Below, in pieces: positions 9,201-17,197 of a DNA stretch of 64,000 nucleotides; the stretch's first letter is position 1; every line of letters starts with the position of its first letter. The notes beneath the pieces were generated by a model. The model saw only the letters and a program-made list of their open reading frames with translations. It was not told where the DNA came from and made no database searches. The position numbers and the translations under genes are program-made. Origin of the DNA: Gudongella sp034006985 (GTDB taxonomy: Bacteria > Bacillota > Clostridia > Tissierellales > Tissierellaceae). Location of the stretch: positions 19,392-83,391 of the forward strand of contig JAVERT010000011.1 of NCBI GenBank assembly GCA_034006985.1. The letters run 5' to 3'.

Positions 9201-9827
9201 GTCAAAAAATCTTATTGAGTCTACTTGCATATCAAAAAATTCAATACGCACTGGAAACTCATAAAAAGGTGGAAATACATCTACTATTCCACCTCTTAAA
9301 GAAAATTGACCAGTCTGCTCTACAAGGCTTACTCTTTCATATCCGGAGTCTACTAGTATTCTAAGAACTTTATCTAATTCTATCTCATCTCCAACTTCTA
9401 AGCTTAATGTATTATCCAAAAACACATTTCTAGATAGAATTTTATCTAACAATGCTCCCAAGGAGGTTACTACTATCTTAGTCCTTTTTAATTCTAAGCT
9501 AGACAGCACTCTTAGTCTTTGGTGAGTTCTTTCTGAGCTAAATGCATCTACATCGTATAATATTAACTCTTTCTGTGGAAATAAACTCACTTCTATATCA
9601 TCGTATATATTCTTTAAATCCTCATATATCTCTTTGCTTCTTTTTTCATTGTAAGTAACTAAGAGTATCTGCTTATCAGTCTCTTTATTTAGACTCATTA
9701 TAAAATGACCCATATTCTCTTCTAAAATTCCATGCAAAGCTATCGGCGATACCTTGTTCTTAATATCATCAATTAGCTTTTTATAGGATTTAAGACTTGA
9801 AAGTGGGTCTAGTAGAAAGTCTTTCAT
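6288..9827 (-). CDS. mfd: Transcription-repair coupling factor Mfd
   Basis: A DNA translocase that removes stalled RNA polymerase and recruits UvrA. The 1179-residue length is normal. From N to C terminus there are UvrB-like modules including FSLRGGIVDVFPP, the RNA-polymerase-interacting domain (EGDYVVHEDYGIGQYQGIE), RecG-like helicase lobes with Walker A CGDVGYGKTE and the box DEEQRFGVKHKE, the TATPIPRTLHMS motif, and the C-terminal TRCF domain. I placed the start at the ATG at 9825-9827. A TTG four codons earlier overlaps the ribosome site TTGGAGGAAA and is unlikely. It follows pth after a short hairpin. Confidence 0.97.
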   Translation of the reverse strand: MKDFLLDPLSSLKSYKKLIDDIKNKVSPIALHGILEENMGHFIMSLNKETDKQILLVTYNEKRSKEIYEDLKNIYDDIEVSLFPQKELILYDVDAFSSERTHQRLRVLSSLELKRTKIVVTSLGALLDKILSRNVFLDNTLSLEVGDEIELDKVLRILVDSGYERVSLVEQTGQFSLRGGIVDVFPPFYEFPVRIEFFDMQVDSIRFFDYRDQRSLDTTDSIIIHPTKELIIPEDEKKVVADKLEKEFKKAYKKPAFSIEQKEKLEKFEKYIEVLRAGETLENLDIVTPYINSNLLSSILEYFGEDSLVLLDEPRRLRENYEETHSLFVERMTDLLEIGEVLNSHIEIKFTYDKLAEIFKEKQVITNAAFLKQDNDFPPKSINQFHMRTMPLYHGKLDMLKEDLDRYLYKGYKLVILAATVDRGKKLEDLLKKLGIHSEFHETREKSIKTGQIYITIGAINAGFEYEEIKFAVISDKEIFGSGKTKSKRKRDRSKKEKNNLTFGDLNEGDYVVHEDYGIGQYQGIEKLKIQGITKDYLLIQYKAKDRLYLPIEQMSMIQKYIGSDSVKPKINRLNSNEWSRTKTKTKKAIEEMAMDLLELYAKREKVTGYQFSEDFPWQQEFEEMFPYEETSGQINSIEEIKRDMEKNKPMDRLLCGDVGYGKTEVALRAAFKAVMDSKQVAILVPTTILAQQHYNTLIERFEKYPMKIAILSRFKSSADIKASVEMIRKGLVDIVVGTHRLLSKDVLFKDLGLLVIDEEQRFGVKHKEALKKIKENVDVLTLTATPIPRTLHMSLVGIRDMSVIEEPPEERYPIQTYVTEYNKAMIRDAILREISRGGQIYYVYNRVETIDKVSAELAQLVPEASFEVGHGQMSERTLEKVMIDFMDKKTDVLVCTTIIETGLDIQNVNTIFVHDADKMGLSQLYQLRGRVGRSNRIAFAYFIYQRDKVLSEVAEKRLRAIKEFTEFGSGFKIAMRDLEIRGAGNLLGVQQHGNIETIGYDLYVKYLGQAIQRLKGEEVVEKLDTSIDIKVDGYITNNYIEDEEQKIEIYKRISTIESIDDYRELIDELIDRYGDLPKPVESLMNISYIRSLGSRNHIKNIVQIDNRVKLEYENIDYIGIELIQTLSETYGESIQYDLTNNPSITISLKGDIINSLRGLLEKIDDFKSIKTNSDRVEN

Positions 9828-9846
9828 GATTTCCTCCAATACTTTA

Positions 9847-9867
9847 AGCCCAGGTTAATCCTGGGCT
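9847..9867 (-). terminator. Hairpin between pth and mfd, weak terminator or attenuator
   Basis: A perfect 8-bp GC-rich stem AGCCCAGG/CCTGGGCT with a 5-nt loop overlaps the pth stop codon. On the minus strand it is followed only by TTAAAG, so termination is probably partial. It may lower mfd expression relative to pth. Confidence 0.5.
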
Positions 9868-10433
9868 GGGGTCTTTATATTAAATTTATTCATTGCACTG
9901 TCAATGCCATTTGATATAAGTTCATCGATTGCATCAGCAGCATTTAAAATAGCTTTATCAATAATTTGTCTTTCTGATTTTGAAAACTTACTTAATACAA
10001 AATCTGCAAGATCATAATTTTCTGGTTTTCGACCTATCCCAATTTTCACCCTTGGAAATTGATCTGTTCCTGTTTGTAATAAAATAGACTTTAATCCATT
10101 GTGTGTTCCCGCACTACCTTTTTTCTTAATTTTAATTGTTCCAAATTCTATATCTATATCATCTACTACTACAATTAACTCTTCTGGCTTTAACTTGTAA
10201 AAATCCATTACTGGTCTGATTGATTCTCCACTTAGGTTCATATATGTCGATGGTTTTATTAGAACAATTTTTTCTCCTGCCCATATTCCTTCGCCTACCA
10301 AACCTTTAAATTTAATTTTATTAAGCTTTATACCAAATTTATTAGCCAAAACATCTACTACATCAAAACCTACATTGTGCCTAGTAGATGAATACTTTGT
10401 GCCTGGATTTCCTAGCCCTGCTACAACAATCAC
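9855..10433 (-). CDS. pth: Peptidyl-tRNA hydrolase
   Basis: Releases peptides from peptidyl-tRNA dropped off the ribosome (spoVC in Bacillus). The 192 residues carry the diagnostic start VVAGLGNPGTKYSSTRHNVGF with catalytic His19, then KPSTYMNLSGESI, DDIDIEFGTIKIKKKGSAG-HNGLKS and FPRVKIGIGRP-like segments. The start codon is GTG at 10431-10433, with AAGGAG eight bases upstream. It lies between prs and mfd in the order seen across Firmicutes. Confidence 0.96.
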   Translation of the reverse strand: MIVVAGLGNPGTKYSSTRHNVGFDVVDVLANKFGIKLNKIKFKGLVGEGIWAGEKIVLIKPSTYMNLSGESIRPVMDFYKLKPEELIVVVDDIDIEFGTIKIKKKGSAGTHNGLKSILLQTGTDQFPRVKIGIGRKPENYDLADFVLSKFSKSERQIIDKAILNAADAIDELISNGIDSAMNKFNIKTPAQD

Positions 10434-10459
10434 ATTACCAACTCCTTAATCCGGCGTGA

Positions 10460-11407
10460 TTATTCAAATATAATACTCACAGACTGATTATTATTAATTC
10501 TCTTTACTGCTTCTGCTAGTATTGGCGCTACGCTTACTACTTCGATTTTATCTATTTTAGCCATATCAGATAGTGGTATTGTATCTGTAATTACAAATTT
10601 CTCTAGTTCCGAATTGTGAATTCTATCAAGTGCAGGACCTGAAAGAACTCCATGAGTTGCGCAACCATAGATTTTTTTTGCTCCAAAGCTTTTTAAAACA
10701 CTAGCAGCTTTAACGATTGTTCCTGCTGTGTCTATAATATCATCTACTAAGATGACATCCTTCCCTTCTATTTCTCCAATTACATTCATAACTTCAGATA
10801 CATTTGCCTTTGGTCTTCGCTTTTCAATAATCGCGATTGGCAAGTCTAATATATTAGCAAATGTTCTAGCTCTTGTTACTCCTCCTAGATCAGGTGATAC
10901 GATAACTGTATCCTCGCCAACTATATGTTTAAAATGCTCTGCTAGGATAGGTATTGCAGTTAGATGGTCTACTGGGATATCAAAATAGCCTTGAATTTGC
11001 CCAGCATGAAGGTCCATACCAACTACTCTGTCTGCACCAGCTATAGTTATAAGATTAGCTATAAGCTTTGCAGTTATAGGATCTCTTGCCTTGGTTTTTC
11101 TATCTTGTCTTGCATATCCATAATATGGAATAACAGCATTAATTCTACCTGCAGATGCTCTTTTTAGAGCATCTATAAGTATTAATAGCTCCATTATATT
11201 ATCATTTACAGGGGTATTTGTAGGTTGAATAATAAAAACATCACAACCTCTTACGGTTTCACTGATATTTACACTTATTTCTCCATCGCTAAACTGAGTT
11301 ACCTCACATTTCCCCATTTCTATATTTAGTTCCTGACAAATTTTCTTTACCAAGTCTCTGTTGGCATTACCGGTAAAAACCTTAATTTTACCCAAACACA
11401 GGTTCAT
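10460..11407 (-). CDS. prs: Ribose-phosphate pyrophosphokinase
   Basis: Makes PRPP from ribose 5-phosphate and ATP, for purine, pyrimidine, histidine and NAD synthesis. The 315-residue length is typical of class I enzymes. Visible motifs are FSDGEISVNI, YYGYARQDRKTKARDPI (flexible ATP loop), GMDLHAGQIQGYFDIPVDHL and the PRPP-binding loop DVILVDDIIDTAGT. A clear AGGAGG precedes the ATG. It follows glmU by 16 nt in the glmU-prs-pth arrangement. Confidence 0.97.
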   Translation of the reverse strand: MNLCLGKIKVFTGNANRDLVKKICQELNIEMGKCEVTQFSDGEISVNISETVRGCDVFIIQPTNTPVNDNIMELLILIDALKRASAGRINAVIPYYGYARQDRKTKARDPITAKLIANLITIAGADRVVGMDLHAGQIQGYFDIPVDHLTAIPILAEHFKHIVGEDTVIVSPDLGGVTRARTFANILDLPIAIIEKRRPKANVSEVMNVIGEIEGKDVILVDDIIDTAGTIVKAASVLKSFGAKKIYGCATHGVLSGPALDRIHNSELEKFVITDTIPLSDMAKIDKIEVVSVAPILAEAVKRINNNQSVSIIFE

Positions 11408-11423
11408 ATCAACATCCTCCTAA

Positions 11424-12809
11424 TTATTTATCTTTTTTAAAACCTTTTCTTTCTACCCATCCAGGTATATTTACTTGCTGGGCTCTCTCTATCGAGAGGT
11501 CTCCTTCTCCTACATCTTTTGTTATGGTTGATCCAGCTGCAATATAACCCCACTTTGCAACTTCTACTGGGGCAACTATATTTGAGTTGCTCCCCACAAA
11601 AGCATTATCACCTACAAGAGATCTAGATTTTGTTTTGCCATTGTAGTTTACAAATATTACTCCACAGCCTATATTGACTGATTCTCCAATATCTGCATCT
11701 CCTATATAGGCAAGATGCCCAGCTTTGGTATTATCTTTTATTGTAGATTTTTTCACTTCAACAAAATTACCTATTTTTACATTATTCCCTAATTTTGCAA
11801 GTGGTCTTAGGTGCGCAAAAGGTCCTATATGACAATTATTGCCGACGAAACTCGATTCTATCAATGAAGCTTCGATTTCTACATTGTCTTCTATAATACT
11901 ATCTACTATTCTAGAATTAGACCTTATAATACAATCTTCTCCTATTACGGTATTCTTTTCAAGGTAAACATTTGGATAAATAATAGTATCTTTTCCTATT
12001 TTAACCGAAGATTCAATATAAGTCGATGCAGAATTTATGAAACTAACTCCATTTTCCATATGCTCTTTATTTATGCTATTTCTCATAATTGATTCTGCCT
12101 GTGCTAGCTGTTCTCTTGAATTAATGCCATGCAATTGAGATGGATCATCAACATTCAAAGCTTTTATATTATATCCTTCTTTGCTCAACACTTCAATTAC
12201 ATCAGTCAAATAAAATTCATTTTGTAAGTTTTTATTTGTTATTTTTTCTAATCCACGTTTTAATTCTCTACCTTTGAAACAATAAAAACCTGAGTTTATT
12301 TCTTTTATGGCTCTTTCTTCTTCAGTTGCATCTTTTTGTTCTACAATCTTTTCTATTTCTCCTGTATCTTTTTTTACAATTCTACCATAACCACTAGGAT
12401 CTTCTAATTTAGTAGTAAGTACAGTTGCATGGTTTTTTTCATCTTTGTGAAATTTGATTAACTCTTTGATAGTGCTAGGTTTTATAAGAGGCGTATCACC
12501 GCAGAGTATTACGACATCATCATCGTCACTAATATAATTTACCGCCTGCATCACTGCAAAACCGGTTCCATATGGAGCTCCATCATGAATTGGCTGTTCC
12601 GCGAAAACGATTCCTTCTCCTTTAACACAATCTACAACATCTTCTTTTCCATGTCCTATAATAACTACATTTTTATCAACACCTGCTAATATAGCGGCAT
12701 CCAGAACATGCGAAATCAAAGGTTTTCCACATATACTATGAATAACCTTTGGTTTTTTAGATTTCATCCTAGTACCTTCTCCGGCTGCTAGTACAATGCC
12801 TATATTCAT
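11424..12809 (-). CDS. glmU: Bifunctional GlmU: GlcN-1-P acetyltransferase / GlcNAc-1-P uridyltransferase
   Basis: Produces UDP-GlcNAc, the precursor of peptidoglycan and other wall glycans. The N-terminal nucleotidyltransferase has LAAGEGTRMKSKKPKV and LCGDTPL. From about residue 250 the left-handed beta-helix repeats carry acetyltransferase features such as GPFAHLRP, KIGNFVEVKKS, GHLAYIGDA and GCGVIFVNYNGK. The 461-residue length is normal. Catalytic residues of both domains appear intact. It is transcribed from downstream of spoVG into prs. Confidence 0.97.
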   Translation of the reverse strand: MNIGIVLAAGEGTRMKSKKPKVIHSICGKPLISHVLDAAILAGVDKNVVIIGHGKEDVVDCVKGEGIVFAEQPIHDGAPYGTGFAVMQAVNYISDDDDVVILCGDTPLIKPSTIKELIKFHKDEKNHATVLTTKLEDPSGYGRIVKKDTGEIEKIVEQKDATEEERAIKEINSGFYCFKGRELKRGLEKITNKNLQNEFYLTDVIEVLSKEGYNIKALNVDDPSQLHGINSREQLAQAESIMRNSINKEHMENGVSFINSASTYIESSVKIGKDTIIYPNVYLEKNTVIGEDCIIRSNSRIVDSIIEDNVEIEASLIESSFVGNNCHIGPFAHLRPLAKLGNNVKIGNFVEVKKSTIKDNTKAGHLAYIGDADIGESVNIGCGVIFVNYNGKTKSRSLVGDNAFVGSNSNIVAPVEVAKWGYIAAGSTITKDVGEGDLSIERAQQVNIPGWVERKGFKKDK

Positions 12810-12888
12810 AAATTACACCTCTTCTTTTATAACAAATTGGAAGGTTCTATTATTTTTATTCATACAAAAACTTTCCGTTTTGAATTTT

Positions 12889-12927
12889 AAAGAAAGTCCC
12901 ATTTTAATGTTTTTGGAGGCTTTCTTT
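12889..12927 (-). terminator. Possible terminator or attenuator hairpin upstream of glmU
   Basis: An 8-bp arm pair AAAGAAAG/CTTTCTTT (12889-12896 and 12920-12927), extendable by three pairs past one mismatch, lies in the 226-bp spoVG-glmU gap. The following T-tract is poor. Nothing else recognisable was seen in this gap apart from the spoVG terminator. Confidence 0.3.
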
Positions 12928-13013
12928 ATTTCCTCTCTATTATTTTAACTCATTTATCATATATTTACACCCTAAATTAACAAATTTATGAAAATTAAAT
13001 AACAATAAACGTA

Positions 13014-13037
13014 AAAAAAGCCCCAAAAGGCTTTTTT
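13014..13037 (-). terminator. Intrinsic terminator after spoVG
   Basis: A 9-bp stem AAAAAAGCC/GGCTTTTTT (13014-13022 and 13029-13037) with a 6-nt loop overlaps the spoVG stop codon and continues into a T-run on the minus strand. Confidence 0.85.
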
Positions 13038-13299
13038 ACTCTGCTGTTAATGCTTTTTTATACTCTTCAAAAACAGCTTCTTGAATCTTTTGCCTAGTGG
13101 TGGCATTGATTGGGTGAGCAATGTCCCTAAATTCCCCATCTGCCATTTTTCTACTTGGCATTGCAATAAACAATCCGTTCTGGCCTTCTATTACTTTGAT
13201 GTCGTGAACCACAAACTCTTCATCAAAAGTAACTGAAACTATTGCTTTCATCTTGCCCTCTTCTGTTACCTTCCTTACCCTTACATCTGTGATATTCAT
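13036..13299 (-). CDS. spoVG: SpoVG family RNA/DNA-binding regulator
   Basis: An 87-residue protein starting MNITDVRVRKV, with the family's signature SVTFDEEFVVHDIKVIEGQNGLF and AMPSRKM...FRDIAHPIN. SpoVG proteins bind nucleic acid and act as global regulators, also in non-sporulating bacteria. I chose the internal ATG at 13297-13299 because an AGAGGGTGG ribosome site precedes it, and upstream codons do not match the family. It heads the conserved spoVG-glmU-prs block but is separated from glmU by its own terminator. Its presence does not show that the organism sporulates. Confidence 0.95.
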   Translation of the reverse strand: MNITDVRVRKVTEEGKMKAIVSVTFDEEFVVHDIKVIEGQNGLFIAMPSRKMADGEFRDIAHPINATTRQKIQEAVFEEYKKALTAE

Positions 13300-13421
13300 A
13301 GTCTCGCCACCCTCTCTTATGATTAAATTGCTTCTACTACTACTTATTCTACATTTATACCCAAATTCCTTTTTTTTTTTCATAAAGTTTCAAAATATTT
13401 AAACTATTTTATAATGTACAT

Positions 13422-13457
13422 AAAAAAACTAAGAATCCAGGTGAATTGGATTCTTAG
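13422..13457 (-). terminator. Intrinsic terminator of the phoU-phoP-phoR operon
   Basis: A perfect 11-bp stem CTAAGAATCCA/TGGATTCTTAG (13429-13439 and 13447-13457) with a 7-nt loop is followed by TTTTTTTA on the minus strand. It contains the phoR stop codon. Confidence 0.92.
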
Positions 13458-15154
13458 CCTTCTATTATTTTTATTGTAATTTCTGTTCCTGTATTGATTT
13501 CACTCCTTAATTCAATCATTCCACCATGGTTTTCCACTATATGTTTGACTATGGAAAGCCCTAGGCCTGTACTTTGATTCTTTTTTGTTCTGCTTTTATC
13601 GACAGTATAAAATCTTTCAAAAATTCTATTTTGTTCGGAAGGAGGAATACCTATCCCTGTATCTACTACTTTAATAATCGCCCACCCATCCTGATTTGTA
13701 ATAGATAAATCAACCTTTCCACCAGACGGAGTATATTTAATCCCATTATCCAAAAGATTATAAATCAATTCCTCAATCATGTTCTTATTTCCATTTATAT
13801 AAGTAGCTTTACCATTTATATTTAAATCAATATTTTTTTCTTCTGCGATAAAACTTAAATTATTTACAATGCTTTCCCCGATACTATAAAGGTCAATAAT
13901 GTTAAAATCTGTATTGAATTCTTCCTCTTCTATCTTAGATAGCTTAATTATAGAATCAATAAGATTTAATAATCTAGACCCTTCTGTTCTAATAGTTGAA
14001 GCGAAGCTTTTTATGTCAGCATCTTTTGCCATTCCACTTTCTATCATTTCAGCATATCCATTAATTGATGTTAATGGAGTTTTTAACTCATGCGAAACAT
14101 TTGCAGAAAATTCTCTACGCATAAGATCAAGTTTGTGTTTCTTAGTAAAATCTACAACTAGTATAACTAAACCTACTAAACTGGTATCACTTAAAACAGG
14201 ATTAATATATATATTTAAATACTTTTCTCCGCGATTTAAGATTAATTCTTCTCTGGAATTATTAGCTATTGATTTTTCCAAAGCCTTATATAATTTCATA
14301 CTTCTAGATAGTGTTATAAAATCATTTCCATAATAGGATACCTTATCATTTCCTTGGAATAGTTTGATACCACTATCATTTGCAGATAATATTTTTTTAT
14401 CCTTATCAATTAATATAAGACCTTCTTCCATACTAGAAGTTATTACATCCATTAGAGCAGCTTTTTCCTCTAAAGTCTTAATATTAAACCTTATTTGTTC
14501 ATTTTGTTTTTCTACTTTTTTTACAAATGGCATAATCTCATCATAAATAACAACTTCATCTAATTCTTTATTATCAACAAATCTTTCCAAATTCTTAACT
14601 ACATTTTCTACTGGTTCTATAATTTTTTTTGTAAGTATTGACGATGTGAGAAAAGATAATAATAATATTAAGAGTACAATTAAAAATATAATAGGCAATA
14701 TATTTTTAAATTGGGAAATTATATTAGCACTTTGACGAGATATCCTAAGTATAGAATTGTTTGAAAGCATGACCGCATAATAATAAGTATTCTTATCTAG
14801 AGTAGCAGAATTTCTGATTGCTTCTCCTTCCCCATATTGCAATGCATCCTTTACTTCTGCCCTATCTAGATGATTTTCCATAGTTTGAGAATCTGCCATA
14901 TTGTCAAATGATACTTGTCCATCTAAATCTATTATTGTGATCCTAATATTTGGGTCTATATTTTTCTTTAAAGAATCCAATGTGGTAATATCTAAAGGAT
15001 CTAATATATCTACCATTATATTTCCATAATCTTTTAGTGCCTTTATTTCGTTTTTAACATGGAAATTATAAAATGTAAAAAGTAGAAATACTGTAACTAC
15101 AATGGCAACTAAGGAAGACAAAATAGCTATATTAAAGTATATTTTTCTTTTCAT
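13454..15154 (-). CDS. phoR: Sensor histidine kinase, PhoR type
   Basis: A membrane sensor kinase of 566 residues, probably for phosphate status. A membrane helix at about 8-28, an extracytoplasmic part, a second helix at about 152-175, HAMP linker, PAS domain (about 240-330), HisKA with the H-box FSANVSHELKTPLTS (His near 356), and an HATPase with NLLDNGIKYTP and GTGLGLSIVKHIVENHGG. This matches the PhoR/PnpS layout. Its ATG overlaps the stop of the response regulator by 4 bp (ATGA). The phosphate role is inferred from the adjacent phoU. No pst transporter genes are nearby. Confidence 0.88.
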   Translation of the reverse strand: MKRKIYFNIAILSSLVAIVVTVFLLFTFYNFHVKNEIKALKDYGNIMVDILDPLDITTLDSLKKNIDPNIRITIIDLDGQVSFDNMADSQTMENHLDRAEVKDALQYGEGEAIRNSATLDKNTYYYAVMLSNNSILRISRQSANIISQFKNILPIIFLIVLLILLLSFLTSSILTKKIIEPVENVVKNLERFVDNKELDEVVIYDEIMPFVKKVEKQNEQIRFNIKTLEEKAALMDVITSSMEEGLILIDKDKKILSANDSGIKLFQGNDKVSYYGNDFITLSRSMKLYKALEKSIANNSREELILNRGEKYLNIYINPVLSDTSLVGLVILVVDFTKKHKLDLMRREFSANVSHELKTPLTSINGYAEMIESGMAKDADIKSFASTIRTEGSRLLNLIDSIIKLSKIEEEEFNTDFNIIDLYSIGESIVNNLSFIAEEKNIDLNINGKATYINGNKNMIEELIYNLLDNGIKYTPSGGKVDLSITNQDGWAIIKVVDTGIGIPPSEQNRIFERFYTVDKSRTKKNQSTGLGLSIVKHIVENHGGMIELRSEINTGTEITIKIIEG

Positions 15155-15831
15155 GAAATATTACCTACCTTATATCCCACATTCCTTATAGTTTGTATGA
15201 GATTTCCCTTTTCGCCTATCTTTTGTCTTAGGGTTGCAATATGAACATCCACAGTTCTAGTTTCACCTTCAAAATCAAAACCCCACAGTTGGTTCATAAG
15301 TGTTTCTCTTGTCAGAACTATATCTTGATTTTTCAATAAAAAATAGAGTAGCTCAAATTCTTTATATGCCAATTTAACAATTTTACCATCTACAGTTACT
15401 ATTCTTTTTTCATAATCGATGGATATTCCATTTAATGAAAAACTATTTAATGAAGAAGGTGTATTAGTCCTTCTTAAAACAGCTTTGACCCTAGAGATTA
15501 GTTCCATAACTCCAAAAGGCTTTGAAATATAATCATCTGCACCCATATCAAGCCCTTTTACTCTATCAAATTCAGTAGTCTTTGCAGTAATCATTATTAC
15601 TGGAATGTCCTTAAGAATAGTATTACTCTTAAGCTGCTCTAGGATTTTTAATCCATCTGTCCCCGGCATCATAATATCTAAAAGAATTAAGTCTGGGATA
15701 ATACTATCAGCCTTAGAAAGAAACTCATCGCCATTTTCAAATCCTTCTGCTTTAAATCCACTATTTTCCAAAGCATAAACTATCAGCTGTCTAATACTAT
15801 CATCATCTTCAACGCAACATATCTTAAGCAT
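15151..15831 (-). CDS. phoP: OmpR/PhoB-family response regulator
   Basis: A transcriptional regulator of 226 residues. The receiver domain has the acidic cluster EDDD at 8-11, phospho-acceptor Asp52 in LILLDIMMPG, Thr in MITAKT and Lys in YISKPF. The C-terminal winged helix contains KEFELLYFLLKN, LTRETLMNQLWGF and TRTVDVHIATLRQKIG. It is co-transcribed with phoU upstream (18-nt gap) and the kinase downstream (4-bp overlap), which supports a PhoP/PhoB assignment. Tandem repeats upstream of phoU (16722-16760) could be its own target. Confidence 0.9.
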   Translation of the reverse strand: MLKICCVEDDDSIRQLIVYALENSGFKAEGFENGDEFLSKADSIIPDLILLDIMMPGTDGLKILEQLKSNTILKDIPVIMITAKTTEFDRVKGLDMGADDYISKPFGVMELISRVKAVLRRTNTPSSLNSFSLNGISIDYEKRIVTVDGKIVKLAYKEFELLYFLLKNQDIVLTRETLMNQLWGFDFEGETRTVDVHIATLRQKIGEKGNLIQTIRNVGYKVGNIS

Positions 15832-15849
15832 ATAACCACTCCAATTTTA

Positions 15850-16494
15850 TTAATTCACATGTTTTCCTAAAATAGAAAACAGAACCCATTCAGCTATATT
15901 TTCTGCATGATCTCCTATTCTCTCAAAATATTTGGATATCATAAGGAAGTTAATAGCTTGTTCCCCATTGTTAATATCCTCTCTAATTAAAAGAATAAGT
16001 TCATCTTTTATTATATCAAATAAATCATCTACTTTATCATCATAATTTATTACTTCATAGGCTAAATCCGCATTATGATTTACAAAAGCATCAATACTTG
16101 TTCTTACCATGTATATAGTAGCTTCAGCCATTTGAGGAATATGGATTAGTTCCTTAATATATTTTTCGTCTGAAAACAGTAAGGTTATCTCAGAAATGTC
16201 TTGCGCATGATCCCCAATTCTCTCAAGATCAGTTATCATCTTTAGTATGGAAGATATTAATCTAAGATCTTTTGCAACTGGTTGTTGAAGTAGTATGAGT
16301 TTCAAACATCTAGATTCAATATCTCTTTCCATCTCGTCTATTTCAATATCACCCTGAATAACGTCTTTTGCCAAGGCTATATCTCTATTTATTAAGGCTT
16401 TTACTGCACTTTCAATTCTTTCTTCTACTAATCCTCCCATTTTTATAATTTCGTTATTCAGTAAATCTAATTCTTTATCAAAGTTACCTCTCAT
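15850..16494 (-). CDS. phoU: Phosphate signalling protein PhoU
   Basis: A 214-residue all-helical protein made of two PhoU repeats, each with the metal-binding E/DxxxD pattern: ISSILKMITDLERIGDHAQD in the first and FLMISKYFERIGDHAENIAEW in the second. PhoU links the Pst phosphate transporter to PhoR and keeps the Pho response off when phosphate is plentiful. An AAGGAG ribosome site lies upstream of the ATG. It is first in the phoU-phoP-phoR operon. A phoU gene leading such an operon without pst genes is less usual. Confidence 0.93.
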   Translation of the reverse strand: MRGNFDKELDLLNNEIIKMGGLVEERIESAVKALINRDIALAKDVIQGDIEIDEMERDIESRCLKLILLQQPVAKDLRLISSILKMITDLERIGDHAQDISEITLLFSDEKYIKELIHIPQMAEATIYMVRTSIDAFVNHNADLAYEVINYDDKVDDLFDIIKDELILLIREDINNGEQAINFLMISKYFERIGDHAENIAEWVLFSILGKHVN

Positions 16495-16721
16495 CTTTTA
16501 CACTCCTTTTTTATTTACCCCAATCTACCAATAATATAGTCTTCCATACCCTTATCACTTTTTTGAAAACATAGTATTGCTACTCTCAATTCTCCCTATT
16601 AGATAAAATTCAGTCTAGTCAGTTATCCTAGCAACTTGTTATATATTATGAATAATCATTATAATTGTATGTTTTTCATAACTTTCGACTTATGCGGTAT
16701 TATATAAATAAACTATCAAAG

Positions 16722-16760
16722 TCATGTAAAATCTATGACCAGAATCATGTAAAATATATG
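16722..16760. promoter_or_regulatory. Two 16-bp direct repeats, candidate regulator site
   Basis: TCATGTAAAATCTATG (16722-16737) and TCATGTAAAATATATG (16745-16760) differ at one base and are 23 bp apart, about two helical turns. They lie about 230 bp upstream of phoU and 440 bp upstream of murC. Autoregulation by the PhoP-type regulator is a guess. Confidence 0.4.
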
Positions 16761-17117
16761 TAAAAAATATCTACACAAAGCTTATTTCTTCATATCTTTC
16801 AACCGATTTCCACTTAACAGAACTTACTGATGCCACAAGTAATAATAAATTAATTCTTGTTATCATATAATTATCCTTCAGAATAATAAGAGTATAAAAT
16901 CTACTATTGGAGTAATGCTAAAACTATGTGAAATAAGATTTATAACAGCTTTATTAAATTAGCTACTTTACTTTATTCCGATTTTGTATATAATAAAGAT
17001 TGAATATAAGCTAGTTGATAAAGGTCAGTTATAAAGCATGGAAAAATAGCAGAGAGATTAAAAAGCAAATTAGAAATTAAGCATTCCATAATTTGTTCTT
17101 TTTTTTATTATTTGGTA

Positions 17118-17126
17118 TGATATAAT
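17118..17126 (+). promoter_or_regulatory. Extended -10 promoter candidate for murC
   Basis: TGATATAAT (TGnTATAAT) lies about 70 bp upstream of the murC start. No good -35 hexamer is at 17 bp, which is acceptable for an extended -10 promoter. Confidence 0.45.
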
Positions 17127-17197
17127 CATTGAACTGTGTAAATAAATTATTTAATGGTAAGAAACAATTTTGTTGTATAGATTTAGGAGGAAAATAA

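Larger units (their letters stand above)
16495..17197. other. 703-bp non-coding gap between divergent phoU and murC
   Basis: No ORF, tRNA or known riboswitch was recognised. The gap holds the 23-bp-spaced direct repeat at 16722-16760, a Fur-like dyad with TAATCATTA core at 16650-16664, and promoter-like -10 hexamers near murC (16989-16994 and 17121-17126). The gap is unusually long for this gene-dense region. Confidence 0.6.
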
